DNA of 64,000 nt from Pseudomonadota bacterium (GCA_023423275.1 JAFAFW010000031.1:1-64000); one strand, 5' to 3'; positions 1-8,738 are shown, counted from the stretch's first letter. Notes: generated by a model not told the origin, from the sequence alone. Translations and numbers: made by a program.

Positions 1-72
1 CTCGAGAAAATCAACGAGGGCTTCGACCTGATGCACGAAGGCAAGAGCATCCGCAGCGTGGTGGTGTTCTAG
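1..72 (+). CDS. 3' end of a second class III alcohol dehydrogenase copy (partial)
   Basis: The window opens in frame in a coding end of 23 codons followed by TAG at 70-72. The residues are identical to the C-terminus of the complete minus-strand dehydrogenase at 204-1331, and the 72 bases are identical to its end in inverted orientation. If the assembly is right, a second copy of the glutathione-dependent formaldehyde dehydrogenase gene runs into the window from the left and converges on the complete copy. Only the C-terminus is visible, so whether the upstream part is intact cannot be judged. Confidence 0.6.
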   Translation, partial: LEKINEGFDLMHEGKSIRSVVVF

Positions 73-275
73 AATCTTTCCGCCTTTGGCGGAATCGCCT
101 GACCGCCCCGCTCCCCCGCCCGGCCACCCCGAAGCATGATGCCGCTGGGTGGCTGGGCGGGGGAGCGGGGTGGTCAGGCGATTCCGCCAAAGGCGGAAAG
201 ACTCTAGAACACCACCACGCTGCGGATGCTCTTGCCTTCGTGCATCAGGTCGAAGCCCTCGTTGATTTTCTCGAG
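1..275. repeat. Near-perfect 275-bp inverted repeat covering two dehydrogenase gene ends
   Basis: Bases 1-129 are the reverse complement of 147-275 apart from three differences (74/202, 105/171, 122/154), all transitions. Base i pairs with base 276-i and the centre is at 138. The outer 72 bases of each arm are identical and encode the same C-terminal 23 residues of a class III alcohol dehydrogenase plus the TAG stop. The inner part, about 130 bp, is intergenic and would form a very long terminator-like hairpin that also contains the short palindrome ccgcc-aaa-ggcgg. The window starts exactly at the edge of the visible arm, so the repeat may continue to the left. It may be a true tail-to-tail gene duplication or an assembly fold-back; the three arm differences speak mildly against a simple artefact. 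Confidence 0.9.
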
Positions 276-1331
276 CGGCAGCGTGTGCGTGATCATCGGG
301 TCGATCTCGATCTTCCCGTCCATGTACCAGTCGACGATCCTGGGCACGTCGGTACGGCCGCGCGCGCCGCCGAAGGCGGTGCCTTTCCACACACGTCCGG
401 TGACGAGCTGGAAGGGACGCGTCTTGATCTCCTGGCCGGCACCGGCGACGCCGATGACGATCGACTCGCCCCAACCGCGATGGCAGCTTTCCAGCGCGGT
501 ACGCATGACTTCGACGTTGCCCGTGCAGTCGAAGGTGTAGTCCGCGCCGCCGATCTGGTCCGAGCCGCGCTTCGTCATGTTGACGAGATGGGCGGTCAGA
601 TCCTTGCCGACCTCCTTCGGATTGACGAAGTGAGTCATGCCGAAGCGCTCGCCCCAGGCTTTCTTGTCGTTGTTGAGATCGACGCCGATGATCATGTCGG
701 CACCGACGAGACGCAGGCCCTGGATGACATTGAGACCGATGCCGCCGAGCCCGAACACGATGGCCGTGGCTCCGGCTTGCACCTTCGCGGTGTTGATCAC
801 GGCGCCGATGCCGGTGGTGACGCCGCAACCGATGTAGCAGATCTTGTCGAATGGCGCGTCCTCGCGGACTTTTGCAACCGCGATTTCAGGCAGCACCGTG
901 AAGTTCGAGAATGTCGAGGTGCCCATGTAGTGGTGGACGGGGCGGCCTTCGAGCGAAAAGCGGCTCGACCCATCCGGCATGAGACCTTGCCCCTGGGTGG
1001 AGCGGATGGCGGTACACAGATTGGTCTTGCGCGAGAGGCACGACGGACATTGCCGGCATTCCGGCGTATAGAGCGGGATGACGTGGTCGCCCTTCTTCAC
1101 GCTTTTTACGCCCGGGCCGACATCGACAACGACGCCTGCACCTTCATGGCCGAGGATTGCCGGGAACAGACCTTCGGGGTCGGCGCCGGACAACGTGAAC
1201 TCATCTGTATGGCAGATCCCGGTCGCCTTCACCTCGACCAGAACCTCTCCTTCCCTCGGGCCTTCGAGATCGACCTCGACAATCTGAAGCGGCTTGGCTT
1301 TTTCAAGGGCAATGGCGGCGCGGGTCTTCAC
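204..1331 (-). CDS. frmA: S-(hydroxymethyl)glutathione dehydrogenase / class III alcohol dehydrogenase
   Basis: This 375-residue protein has the normal length of class III zinc alcohol dehydrogenases, which oxidise S-hydroxymethylglutathione (the glutathione adduct of formaldehyde) with NAD in the cytoplasm and can also reduce S-nitrosoglutathione. Catalytic zinc ligands are visible as C40, H62 (in GHEGAG) and C169. The structural zinc ligands are C92, C95, C98 and C106. The Rossmann motif GLGGIG is at 194-199 and is followed by an NAD-type acidic region (GVDLN). The segment GTSTFSNFTV is typical of class III enzymes. The gene is monocistronic here and its 3' end forms one arm of the inverted repeat with a second copy. 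The role in formaldehyde detoxification is inferred from the family. Confidence 0.95.
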   Translation of the reverse strand: MKTRAAIALEKAKPLQIVEVDLEGPREGEVLVEVKATGICHTDEFTLSGADPEGLFPAILGHEGAGVVVDVGPGVKSVKKGDHVIPLYTPECRQCPSCLSRKTNLCTAIRSTQGQGLMPDGSSRFSLEGRPVHHYMGTSTFSNFTVLPEIAVAKVREDAPFDKICYIGCGVTTGIGAVINTAKVQAGATAIVFGLGGIGLNVIQGLRLVGADMIIGVDLNNDKKAWGERFGMTHFVNPKEVGKDLTAHLVNMTKRGSDQIGGADYTFDCTGNVEVMRTALESCHRGWGESIVIGVAGAGQEIKTRPFQLVTGRVWKGTAFGGARGRTDVPRIVDWYMDGKIEIDPMITHTLPLEKINEGFDLMHEGKSIRSVVVF

Positions 1332-1452
1332 GTGAGCATCTCCGAGTAGCAGATACGAAGCTGCAGAGGCCGAAATGCCGGCCTCCGTCTCGTTCGATTA
1401 TGGCAGGCGCGGAGGCGTGCCGAAACCCCCTTGGACGCGACGCGAGCGGCAA

Positions 1453-1710
1453 TCAGTCCCGTTCGATTTTGACGATCTGCCCGGAGCGTGCGTCGATATC
1501 CACCTCGATTTCGCGGCCGGAAACGTCCTTGCCCTCCACTTCCCACTTGCCGTCGTCACGCTCGACCTCCTCGACAGTCACGAGGCCCTGCTGTTTGGCG
1601 ATCTCGATAGCCTGTTCGGCAGTGATGAAGCCTCGGTTCTGGGCAAGCGCCGGCGGGCCCAAGATGAGAGCAGTCAGGCCGAGGGTTGCGAGTGCGGACT
1701 TTCCGAGCAT
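1453..1710 (-). CDS. Small secreted PepSY-domain protein
   Basis: An 85-residue protein with a clear signal peptide (hydrophobic ALATLGLTALILG, cleavage likely after ALA at about residue 23). The mature part fits a single PepSY repeat: a helix with the pattern ITAEQAIEIAKQQG, then a beta segment WEVEGKDVSGREIEVDID and the closing motif ARSGQIVKIERD. PepSY domains occur in periplasmic proteins and as inhibitory propeptide modules; the exact role of such stand-alone proteins is not known. It lies between the dehydrogenase and the three-repeat protein on the same strand, but a terminator hairpin at 1772-1797 separates it from the upstream gene, so it probably has its own promoter. Confidence 0.85.
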   Translation of the reverse strand: MLGKSALATLGLTALILGPPALAQNRGFITAEQAIEIAKQQGLVTVEEVERDDGKWEVEGKDVSGREIEVDIDARSGQIVKIERD

Positions 1711-1771
1711 TCAGAACATCTCCTCACGTGAACGATGACGCTGACATGGGGATGAGGCGGCTGAAACGCAA

Positions 1772-1797
1772 ATCAGGGCCGCAAGGGCGGCCCTGAT
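1772..1797 (-). terminator. Rho-independent terminator hairpin
   Basis: A perfect 11-bp stem (atcagggccgc / gcggccctgat) with loop AAGG. On the minus strand it is followed by ATTTGCGTTT and sits 33 bases after the stop of the three-repeat protein gene, which fits termination of that gene. The plus side also carries a short T-run, so it could work in both directions. Confidence 0.7.
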
Positions 1798-1829
1798 GCT
1801 TTTCTTCAAATCAAGTCGGGATCGTAAGC

Positions 1830-3050
1830 TCAGTGCTGACCCCACACCTCGACGATGGCGGCGCCTTTGCCCATGGCTCCTTTGTCGAAGAAGCGGGAGC
1901 GATACTTCGCACGGATCTCCTTGATGACGCGCGTTCCGCCTTTGAGATCGATGGGTCCATAGGACTGGTCGGCATCAACCCGTGACTTTGCAGCGATCAC
2001 ATCCTCCGCGCCACTGCCGTAGACGACGCGCAATTCGTTCAGCGTGATCGCACGCTCCTTGACGGCGACGCGAAGGCGCTTGAATCCGCCTTCATTGCGG
2101 CCGACCTGGATGGCCTCGTTGTCGAACCCGACGAAGCCAGCGGCCTTGGCGCCCAGAAGCACCCAGCCCTTGTTATATTTGCGGCCTTCGCCGTTCGGGC
2201 CGAGCCAGTTGGGAGCATAGTCACCGTAGACCTCGACGCGCGCGAACCCTTTGAAGTTCGGACGCGAACGGTAGCTCATCTGGATCTCGCGGATGAACCG
2301 GTCGCCTTTGATGGACAGCCAGTTCGAGCGCGTGTTCTCCTTGAGATCCGCGTTGACGGCCAGAACATCGGGCTCGCCCGAGGTGTAGACCACCTTCAGC
2401 TCGTTCAGGTGAATGTCATTCTCCAGCACGCGAAGCCGGATGCGGTCGAACTTGCCGATCTCCGCGCCAACCTTGATGGCATCGCGATCGACGCCAAATC
2501 CGACGCTCTGGAACCCGAACATCACGGAGCCGCTTTCAGAGACCGTGCCGGGCTTGGCGGTGTTCCGATCCGGTGACGTCGGACCAGCGACGACCTGTCC
2601 GCCACTGGCCGGCCGGGCCATTTTCGCGCCAGCGGCGCTCTGGAGAGCATAGACTTCAACGAGACCCCTGCGGGCGTTCTGCTTGGTCTTCAAGGACAGC
2701 GTCACGTCTTCGAGGAAGCGATCGTCGGCCCGAAGATCCATCGGGCGGGTGCGCTCACCGGCCTTCAGGTTGATGTCGCGCCTCTCGTTCGCGGCGCTGC
2801 CGTTCGCGTAGCGCACCTGAATGTTGACGATGTCCAATTCGCCGCGCCGGTTGATCAGGCGGATGGCTTTGTAGGCGCCCTTCGCTCGCGAAACGTCGAG
2901 CGTGCCCGAAGGCTTGGACTGGTCGATTTCACCTTTTCCGACAAGCACCCACTTATCCGCCGATCCCTGCTGAGCATGCGCAGTGGACACAAAACCGGCC
3001 GCCGTAATGGCGAGGCCAGCAATGAGCAGCCTCCGAAACATGACTGGCAC
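1830..3050 (-). CDS. Exported protein with three DUF2541-like beta repeats
   Basis: A 406-residue protein with an N-terminal signal peptide (FRRLLIAGLAITAAGFVSTAHA, cleavage near residue 26). The mature chain holds three copies of a module of about 100 residues, roughly at 33-136, 175-277 and 295-405. Each copy has the same order: a glycine-containing opening strand, a segment like I-V-G-x-x-x-G-x-F-x-x-I-R-L, a strand like L-N-E-L-K-V-V-Y-x-S-G, a polar stretch, then I-K-E-I-x-x-x-Y-R-S-R, and a closing VEVYG or VEVWG. This resembles DUF2541-type domains, but the family name is a guess from pattern. No enzyme motif is visible. The repeats suggest a binding or structural protein of the periplasm or cell surface. 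A terminator follows at 1772-1797. Confidence 0.75.
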   Translation of the reverse strand: MPVMFRRLLIAGLAITAAGFVSTAHAQQGSADKWVLVGKGEIDQSKPSGTLDVSRAKGAYKAIRLINRRGELDIVNIQVRYANGSAANERRDINLKAGERTRPMDLRADDRFLEDVTLSLKTKQNARRGLVEVYALQSAAGAKMARPASGGQVVAGPTSPDRNTAKPGTVSESGSVMFGFQSVGFGVDRDAIKVGAEIGKFDRIRLRVLENDIHLNELKVVYTSGEPDVLAVNADLKENTRSNWLSIKGDRFIREIQMSYRSRPNFKGFARVEVYGDYAPNWLGPNGEGRKYNKGWVLLGAKAAGFVGFDNEAIQVGRNEGGFKRLRVAVKERAITLNELRVVYGSGAEDVIAAKSRVDADQSYGPIDLKGGTRVIKEIRAKYRSRFFDKGAMGKGAAIVEVWGQH

Positions 3051-3319
3051 TCCCTGATGAATCCCCTCGAAGTCCCGTCGGGACCCCAGCCTGCTCTCCT
3101 ACGGCAAATCCGATGTCTGAGGAAGAAACTCCAATCCACTGAATCAGAGTTGTCCACGTGATGTGGCATTTACATCCGTCTCTGCGCACTCGTGAGAATC
3201 TGACAACGCTGAAGGGCGGGCGAAAGATTCGGACGATTTGCATAGATCGAGCGGCATCAGTAAGTTCTCGGCCAACCAAAGCTGCAAATTGCAGCCATCG
3301 ATCTGCAGGGCGAGGAATC

Positions 3320-4738
3320 ATGACCACCGCAGCCGTCCCGGAGACCGGGTCTCAGCACGCTGATATAAAGACAGCCCTGGCGGTGCTCCGGCAGCGGTTT
3401 GGTGATCGATTGCAGACGGGCGAAGCGATTTGCCGGCAGCACGGACATACGCTCACCTGGATCGCCAATCAGCCGCCTGATGCCGTCGTCTGGCCGGAAT
3501 CCACTGAAGAGGTGCAGGAGATCGTCCGCGTCGCTGCCGCGCATCGCGTCCCGGTCATACCGTTCGGCGCTGGCACCTCACTGGAGGGCCACGTCAACGC
3601 GCCTCTGGGCGGGATCTCGGTCGATTTCTCGCGCATGAACACCGTGCTCGAGGTGCATGATCGGGATCTCGACTGCCTTGTGCAGGCCGGTGTCTCGCGA
3701 AAGCAGTTGAACGATCACCTGCGCGACATGGGATTGTTCTTTCCGATCGATCCGGGCGCCGAGGAAGCAACGCTGGGCGGTATGGCTGCAACCCGCGCGT
3801 CCGGCACCAACGCGGTCCGTTACGGCACGATGCGCGAGAATGTGCTGAACCTCACGGCGGTGATGCCGGATGGCTCCGTCGTGCGCACCGGCCGCCGGGC
3901 ACGCAAATCGTCGGCAGGATACGACCTGACGCGATTGCTGATCGGCTCGGAAGGAACGCTGGGGCTGATCACCGAACTGACGGTGCGTCTCTACGGCATT
4001 CCTGAGGTCGTGCTGGCGGCGGTCTGCCCGTTCAACTCGATCGAGGGAGCCTGTAACTCGGTGATCCAGGCGATCCAGCTCGGCCTTGGCGTTGCGCGCA
4101 TGGAGCTGCTCGACGAGATCCAGGTGATGGCCGTCAATACGTACTCCAAGACGTCGTTCGAAGAGCGGCCGACGCTGTTCCTGGAGTTTCACGGCACGCA
4201 GGTCTCCGCGCCCGATCAAGTGCGCCTGTTCGAGGAAATCGCAATGGCCGAGGGTGCGATCCGCTTCGACTGGGCCGAACGCGAGGAAGACCGGCGGGCG
4301 CTCTGGAAGGCCCGGCATGATGCCTACTGGGCAGTCCGCACGACCTGGGCGGGCAAGGAAGTGCTCGCGACCGACGTCTGCGTCCCGATCTCCCGCCTGG
4401 CCGAATGCGTGCTTGAAACCCAGGCGGATATCAAGGAGACCGGCATCATCGCGCCGATCGTCGGTCATGTCGGAGACGGCAACTTCCACACTTCGCCGGT
4501 TCTGGACATGAAGAATCCGGCGGAAGTCTCTCGCATGGAGGCGTTTCTCGAGCGCCTGGCCAAGCGCGCCATCGCCATGGACGGAACCTGCACGGGTGAG
4601 CACGGCGTCGGCCAGGGCAAGTTGAAATACCTCAAGTCGGAGCTTGGCCCCGGCCTTGACATCATGCAGCAGATCAAGCGCACGCTCGATCCGCTCGGCA
4701 TCATGAACCCCGGGAAAATCGGTACGTTCGCGGGCTGA
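3320..4738 (+). CDS. FAD-linked D-2-hydroxyacid dehydrogenase (D-lactate dehydrogenase/GlcD type)
   Basis: A 472-residue flavoprotein of the VAO/PCMH family. Family members oxidise D-lactate, glycolate or related 2-hydroxyacids and pass electrons to cytochrome or quinone. The FAD pyrophosphate loop PFGAGTSLEG is at residues 81-90. GSEGTLG lies in the middle of the chain, and the C-terminal cap has GHVGDGNFH and GEHGVGQGK, which carry substrate and metal contacts in this family. I chose ATG 3320 because CGAGGAA lies just upstream and homology begins there; the open frame extends further left to 3158 but looks non-coding. It stands alone, convergent with the hydrolase at 4808. D-lactate is the most likely substrate, but glycolate and 2-hydroxyglutarate cannot be excluded. 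Confidence 0.88.
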   Translation: MTTAAVPETGSQHADIKTALAVLRQRFGDRLQTGEAICRQHGHTLTWIANQPPDAVVWPESTEEVQEIVRVAAAHRVPVIPFGAGTSLEGHVNAPLGGISVDFSRMNTVLEVHDRDLDCLVQAGVSRKQLNDHLRDMGLFFPIDPGAEEATLGGMAATRASGTNAVRYGTMRENVLNLTAVMPDGSVVRTGRRARKSSAGYDLTRLLIGSEGTLGLITELTVRLYGIPEVVLAAVCPFNSIEGACNSVIQAIQLGLGVARMELLDEIQVMAVNTYSKTSFEERPTLFLEFHGTQVSAPDQVRLFEEIAMAEGAIRFDWAEREEDRRALWKARHDAYWAVRTTWAGKEVLATDVCVPISRLAECVLETQADIKETGIIAPIVGHVGDGNFHTSPVLDMKNPAEVSRMEAFLERLAKRAIAMDGTCTGEHGVGQGKLKYLKSELGPGLDIMQQIKRTLDPLGIMNPGKIGTFAG

Positions 4739-4748
4739 AGGCGTCCGA

Positions 4749-4774
4749 GCGGCGAGAGCTTTTGCTCCCGCCGC
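4749..4774. terminator. Hairpin between convergent genes
   Basis: Stem gcggcgagagc / gctcccgccgc with one mismatch and a TTTT loop lies between the stops of the dehydrogenase (4738) and the hydrolase (4808). There is no strong T-run on either side, so termination is an inference from position and stability. Confidence 0.4.
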
Positions 4775-4807
4775 GAGAGCTGCGTGCTGTGCGCCTGGGT
4801 TCCGTCC

Positions 4808-6295
4808 CTACTGCGCCGCCGGATAACGCCAGAACAAGCCGCCGTTCGTCGTCGTGATTTCCTGAAGCGTCGGCACGCGTGATTTCGGCGGGCGTTTGCC
4901 GGTCTTGATCAACTGCTGAATGTCGTCCAGCAGGGTTGTCGTCTCGGCATAGCCGGAATGGTTCATCGACCAGATATCCGTGTTGATGCCCGTCACGTCG
5001 ATCGTGTCGATACCGGGCAGGATGATCGGCCCGCCGGTCGGAACGTCACCGGCGCGCGGAACGCCGCCCCAGAACTGACGCGAGGCGATCATGGCGCGGT
5101 CGTTCGAAGCAACGAACAGCGTCACGCCATCGCTGATGCCCTGGATCTCGCGCGCCAGGAATTCGAAGTTGTCGCGATCGACATCCGGGGCCGCCAGAAT
5201 CACCTGGGAGATCTTGATGTCGGGCGGCGTCGACCGGCGCAGATCACGCAGCACCGGCAGCAGAAGCTGGTTGCCCATGCTGTGCGCAATGATGCTGATC
5301 GATTTTGCTCCGGATTCGCGGGCGACCATCTCCAGGAACGATTTCAGATACGGTTCTGCGGCGGTCGAGCTTTCGCGATCGTAGCTGTAGTCCTGAACGC
5401 CGAACTGTCCTTTCGAGGGCCAGCTATAGAGAAACGGCGCGCCGTCGAATTTCAGGTCATAGGCGATCTGGGCCGTACGGTAGACGGCATAGTCGAAGCT
5501 GGTATTGAACCCGTGCACGAACACCAGCGCATGGTCCTTGAACTGATTGGAATCGGCGAGCCGCTTGCGAACCAGCTCGAGGAACTCTTCGCGCGAGACC
5601 TCACGGATATCCTTCATCGTGAAATGTTTCTTCGGGTCTTCGGTCTCCTGCCAGATCACGATGCTGGTGAAGGGAATGGTATAGACCCAGGGCCGCTCGA
5701 CCTGTGGCACCTGGTGCGATTTCGGAACGGTGACGAGGGCGTGTCCAAGCTGGAGCCTGCGCGCCCGGTCCGAGCCGTATTCGACACGCGGCTGTTCCGT
5801 CGATCGGTTGCGATCGGTGCCGTAGAAGACGGGAACGATGTCCCATTCGTCGGGCGTGGACGGTGCGGCGGCGGGTGGCTGAGCTTCCGTCCTCGCGCCC
5901 GGCGCCGGTGATGGCGCCGCCGAATCCTGAGGTGACGGGGCGGCACTTTCAGGCGCCCTCATCGATGGCTTCGGCGCGCTGGCTGGAGGTGGCGGTGGAA
6001 TCGGAGCACGCCTGGCGGATTGCTCGCGATCCGCCTGGTCCTGCTGTGGGGCAACCCGGCCAAACTCTTCGGGGGGCGATGCGGGAGCGCTCGCGGAACG
6101 CTCCGCATGCCTCGGCATGTGGAGCGTGGTCAGAAGCCCCAGGCCGAGCGGCAGCGCGGCGACGCACAGCAGGATGAGGCGGGCGACGATTTTCGCCCCA
6201 CGCGGGAAATCGGAGGTAACGTACCAGAGGAAAATGAACAGCAGAAAGCCAACCCCGGCGATCATGGCCGTGTTGGCGAGCGGTGAAAGCTCCAT
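4808..6295 (-). CDS. Membrane-anchored alpha/beta hydrolase (DUF900 family)
   Basis: A 495-residue protein. Two N-terminal membrane segments (about 9-25 and 36-57) are followed by a proline/alanine-rich linker (about 65-148) and then a DUF900-type alpha/beta-hydrolase domain that starts with VPVFYGTDR. HGFN (261-264) is the oxyanion-hole region and IIAHSMGN carries the likely nucleophile S339; VILAAPDVDRDNF probably supplies the acid residue. Substrates of this family are not established; esterase or lipase-like activity is inferred from the fold. The linker suggests that the catalytic domain is held away from the inner membrane. No operon partner is evident: the gene is divergent from meaB and convergent with the upstream FAD dehydrogenase. 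Confidence 0.85.
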   Translation of the reverse strand: MELSPLANTAMIAGVGFLLFIFLWYVTSDFPRGAKIVARLILLCVAALPLGLGLLTTLHMPRHAERSASAPASPPEEFGRVAPQQDQADREQSARRAPIPPPPPASAPKPSMRAPESAAPSPQDSAAPSPAPGARTEAQPPAAAPSTPDEWDIVPVFYGTDRNRSTEQPRVEYGSDRARRLQLGHALVTVPKSHQVPQVERPWVYTIPFTSIVIWQETEDPKKHFTMKDIREVSREEFLELVRKRLADSNQFKDHALVFVHGFNTSFDYAVYRTAQIAYDLKFDGAPFLYSWPSKGQFGVQDYSYDRESSTAAEPYLKSFLEMVARESGAKSISIIAHSMGNQLLLPVLRDLRRSTPPDIKISQVILAAPDVDRDNFEFLAREIQGISDGVTLFVASNDRAMIASRQFWGGVPRAGDVPTGGPIILPGIDTIDVTGINTDIWSMNHSGYAETTTLLDDIQQLIKTGKRPPKSRVPTLQEITTTNGGLFWRYPAAQ

Positions 6296-6495
6296 GGTCC
6301 GATGTCCCCCTCAAGACTGGCCGCAGTCGCGCACTCTAAGAGCCTCGCTCGGCTGCTGCAACCAAACGCCGGCCGAAGTTCACAACGGCTTGTGATGGTG
6401 TGTTGACGGCGCATCCCTATTTCACAGGCTGTTGGGCACTTGGCGCAGCGCCGGTTCCTTGCCAAGTTCTCCTTGGAAGAATCGGAGTTGATGGC

Positions 6496-7494
6496 ATGAC
6501 GTCTGGCCGTACTGCGCTGAGCGCCGCCGATCTTGCCGCGGGGATCCGCGGTGGAGAGCGTGCCATGCTGGCGCGGGCGATCACCCTTGTTGAAAGTTCC
6601 CGTGTGGCCGATGAGGCGATCGCGCAGGACCTGCTGCAGGACCTCCTGCCGCAGACGGGCCAAGCTTGGCGCATTGGCGTGACGGGGGTTCCCGGTGTCG
6701 GCAAATCCACATTTATCGATCAGTTCGGTCTCAACCTGATCGACCGCGGTCACAAGGTCGCCGTTCTGACGATCGATCCTACATCGCGGCGTTCCGGCGG
6801 TTCGATTCTTGGCGACAAGACGCGGATGTCACGGCTGTCGGCCAGCCCGGATGCGTTCATCCGACCGTCTCCCACCTCCGGTACGTTGGGCGGTGTGGCG
6901 CGCCGCACGCGCGAGTCGATGATCCTGGTCGAGGCGGCGGGTTTTGACGTTGTGATCGTGGAAACGGTCGGCGTCGGCCAATCCGAGACAGCGGTCGCGG
7001 ACATGGTCGACTTCTTCCTTGTGCTGATGCTTGCCGGCGGGGGGGACGATCTGCAGGGGATCAAGAAGGGCGTCATCGAGATTGCGGATATGATCGTCAT
7101 CAACAAAGCCGATGGCGACAACATCAATCGCGCTCGGCGGGCGGCGGCCGACTATCAGAGCGCCATGAACATCCTATCTCCACGCTCCGCAAACTGGGTT
7201 GCTCCGGTGCTGGTCGCTTCCGGCCAGGACAATGTCGGGCTCGATGCGATATGGGGCAAGATCGGCGAGCATCGCGACCGTTTGACCACAAGCGGAGAGT
7301 TTGCGGAAAGGCGACAGGAGCAGGCTGTCTCCTGGATGCGCGACATGCTGCACGACCGGCTGATCGCGGCCTTGCGTGCCGATCCGGAGACCAGCCGGCG
7401 GATCGAGAAGATCGAGCAGGAGGTGCGGGAGGGCCGGCTGGTCGCAACGCGTGCGGTGGATACGATCCTGCAGCTCATGAAGGAGCGCGGCTGA
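6496..7494 (+). CDS. meaB: MeaB/ArgK-type G-protein chaperone for a B12-dependent mutase
   Basis: A 332-residue P-loop GTPase of the MeaB family, which protects and reloads adenosylcobalamin on methylmalonyl-CoA mutase and related acyl-CoA mutases. Walker A GVPGVGKST is at 64-72. The family segment TIDPTSRRSGGSILGDKTRM follows, then the switch region ETVGVGQSE and the G4 motif NKAD. The dimerisation C-terminus is present. I chose ATG 6496 because CGGAG lies 8 bases upstream; an earlier in-frame ATG at 6400 would add 32 residues without family similarity. No mutase gene is visible in the window, so the partner must be encoded elsewhere. Confidence 0.92.
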   Translation: MTSGRTALSAADLAAGIRGGERAMLARAITLVESSRVADEAIAQDLLQDLLPQTGQAWRIGVTGVPGVGKSTFIDQFGLNLIDRGHKVAVLTIDPTSRRSGGSILGDKTRMSRLSASPDAFIRPSPTSGTLGGVARRTRESMILVEAAGFDVVIVETVGVGQSETAVADMVDFFLVLMLAGGGDDLQGIKKGVIEIADMIVINKADGDNINRARRAAADYQSAMNILSPRSANWVAPVLVASGQDNVGLDAIWGKIGEHRDRLTTSGEFAERRQEQAVSWMRDMLHDRLIAALRADPETSRRIEKIEQEVREGRLVATRAVDTILQLMKERG

Positions 7495-7551
7495 TCGCCA
7501 GCCTTCTGCGCTTACGGTCTTCTTCGGAAGCCCCTTCGGGATTATCTTCTG

Positions 7552-8229
7552 GTGATGCATACCCGCCGCCCCACGTTGTTGCTGACCGGCTTCGGCTCGT
7601 TCCCTGGCGTTGCTGACAATGCCACCACGGAACTGGTGCCGTTGCTTGCGCGGGAGGCGGAGAAACGGTGGCCGGGATATCAATTTGGCTACGCCATTCT
7701 GCCGACCGAGTGGCGCATCGCGCCGCAACGCGTGGCGGAGCTGATCGCCGACCTGCGCCCCGCCGTGAGCCTGCACTTCGGCGTATCCGGCAAGGCGACG
7801 GGGTTCACACTCGAAGTGCGCGGACAGAACCTGGCGCGCGCGCTCCCCGACGCAGCCGGATTGTTCCCGGTGGCGCGGCTGCTTTCGCCGGACGCGCCGG
7901 ACTATTTGCCCGCCACGATCCCCGTTACGCACGCTCTGGATCGTCTGAGGAGGAGCGGGCATCCCGCGATCCTGTCGCGCGATGCAGGCGGCTATCTTTG
8001 TAACGCCGTTCTTTACGCGGCGCTCGATCAGGCGAGGACGGCAAGCTGGCCGATGCGAAGCGGGTTCGTACACCTTCCGGCCAACCTGACGCAGCGGGCC
8101 TTTCCAGCCCCGGGAGGCGGCTGTGCGCTCACGTGGGGGCGCACGATCGAGGGCAGTCTCGAAATCATTGCGGCAAGCCTTGGCCGTTCATCTTACGACA
8201 GAGGCTTGCCGGCTCCGCTGGTGGCCTAA
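7552..8229 (+). CDS. pcp: Pyroglutamyl-peptidase I family protein (C15 peptidase)
   Basis: A 225-residue cytoplasmic cysteine peptidase of family C15, which removes N-terminal pyroglutamate from peptides. The N-terminus LLLTGFGSFPG fits the family. The catalytic triad can be placed as Glu in FTLEVRGQN, Cys in AGGYLCNAVLY and His in SGFVHLP. The sequence is somewhat divergent from classical Pcp: the usual ERVAIN segment is replaced by LEVRGQN. Starts GTG 7552 and ATG 7555 are adjacent. The gene lies 57 bp after meaB on the same strand and may be cotranscribed. It converges on the DUF992 gene with only 8 bp between. Confidence 0.82.
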   Translation: MMHTRRPTLLLTGFGSFPGVADNATTELVPLLAREAEKRWPGYQFGYAILPTEWRIAPQRVAELIADLRPAVSLHFGVSGKATGFTLEVRGQNLARALPDAAGLFPVARLLSPDAPDYLPATIPVTHALDRLRRSGHPAILSRDAGGYLCNAVLYAALDQARTASWPMRSGFVHLPANLTQRAFPAPGGGCALTWGRTIEGSLEIIAASLGRSSYDRGLPAPLVA

Positions 8230-8237
8230 GCTGACGG

Positions 8238-8738
8238 CTAGCGCTCGAGGCGCAGATTGAGGCTCGACACGCCGACGGCGAGGTTCACGCCTTCCTGGCC
8301 CTGAATGCTGAGAGGCTGCAGGGAAATGCCCTTGTTCGAGCCTCCGACGAGAACGTTGGCGCCGCCGCCGACCGCGATGGAGGCATCCGCCGAAGCGCCC
8401 GCATACTCACCGGCGATGGCGCTGGGCGCGAGTGTGTTGCCGGACGCCAGCACGCCCCAGACGATGGTCGTATCGCCGGTGACGCCGACATCGACGCCGA
8501 TCCGTGTCATCGTTGCCGTGAAGTTTGCGGTCGTGCGCTTGCCTTCCGCCGTATAGCGGCAATGGAACGTCTTCTGGGACGCGACGACAAGGCCGACGCC
8601 ACCGCCGCCCTTGCAGGTGAGCGTGCCAACCTGGATTTTGGCCTGTGCCGATGCCGCGCCCGCTGCTATCCCCATGCCGACACATGCGCATGCGGCAAGA
8701 CCCAGCGTTTTCGCAATCAGTAGCTTGGCGGAATTCAT
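8238..8738 (-). CDS. Exported DUF992 protein
   Basis: A 166-residue protein with a signal peptide (about 1-32, ending GAASAQA). The mature part matches DUF992: it begins with VGTLTCKGGGGVGLVVASQKTFHCRY, with the two conserved cysteines seen in LTCKG and FHCRY, followed by glycine-rich beta strands (GANVLVGGSNKGISLQP). DUF992 proteins are small periplasmic or outer-surface proteins found mainly in Hyphomicrobiales, with no known function. The gene stands alone, with its promoter in the 166-bp divergent region shared with the glutathione transferase. Confidence 0.85.
   Translation of the reverse strand: MNSAKLLIAKTLGLAACACVGMGIAAGAASAQAKIQVGTLTCKGGGGVGLVVASQKTFHCRYTAEGKRTTANFTATMTRIGVDVGVTGDTTIVWGVLASGNTLAPSAIAGEYAGASADASIAVGGGANVLVGGSNKGISLQPLSIQGQEGVNLAVGVSSLNLRLER

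Noticed and set aside
240..1349. Long plus-strand open frame (369 codons) opposite the dehydrogenase gene
   Set aside because: It is the antisense shadow of a certain gene, with Arg/Asp/His-rich composition typical of reversed GC-rich codons and no family pattern.
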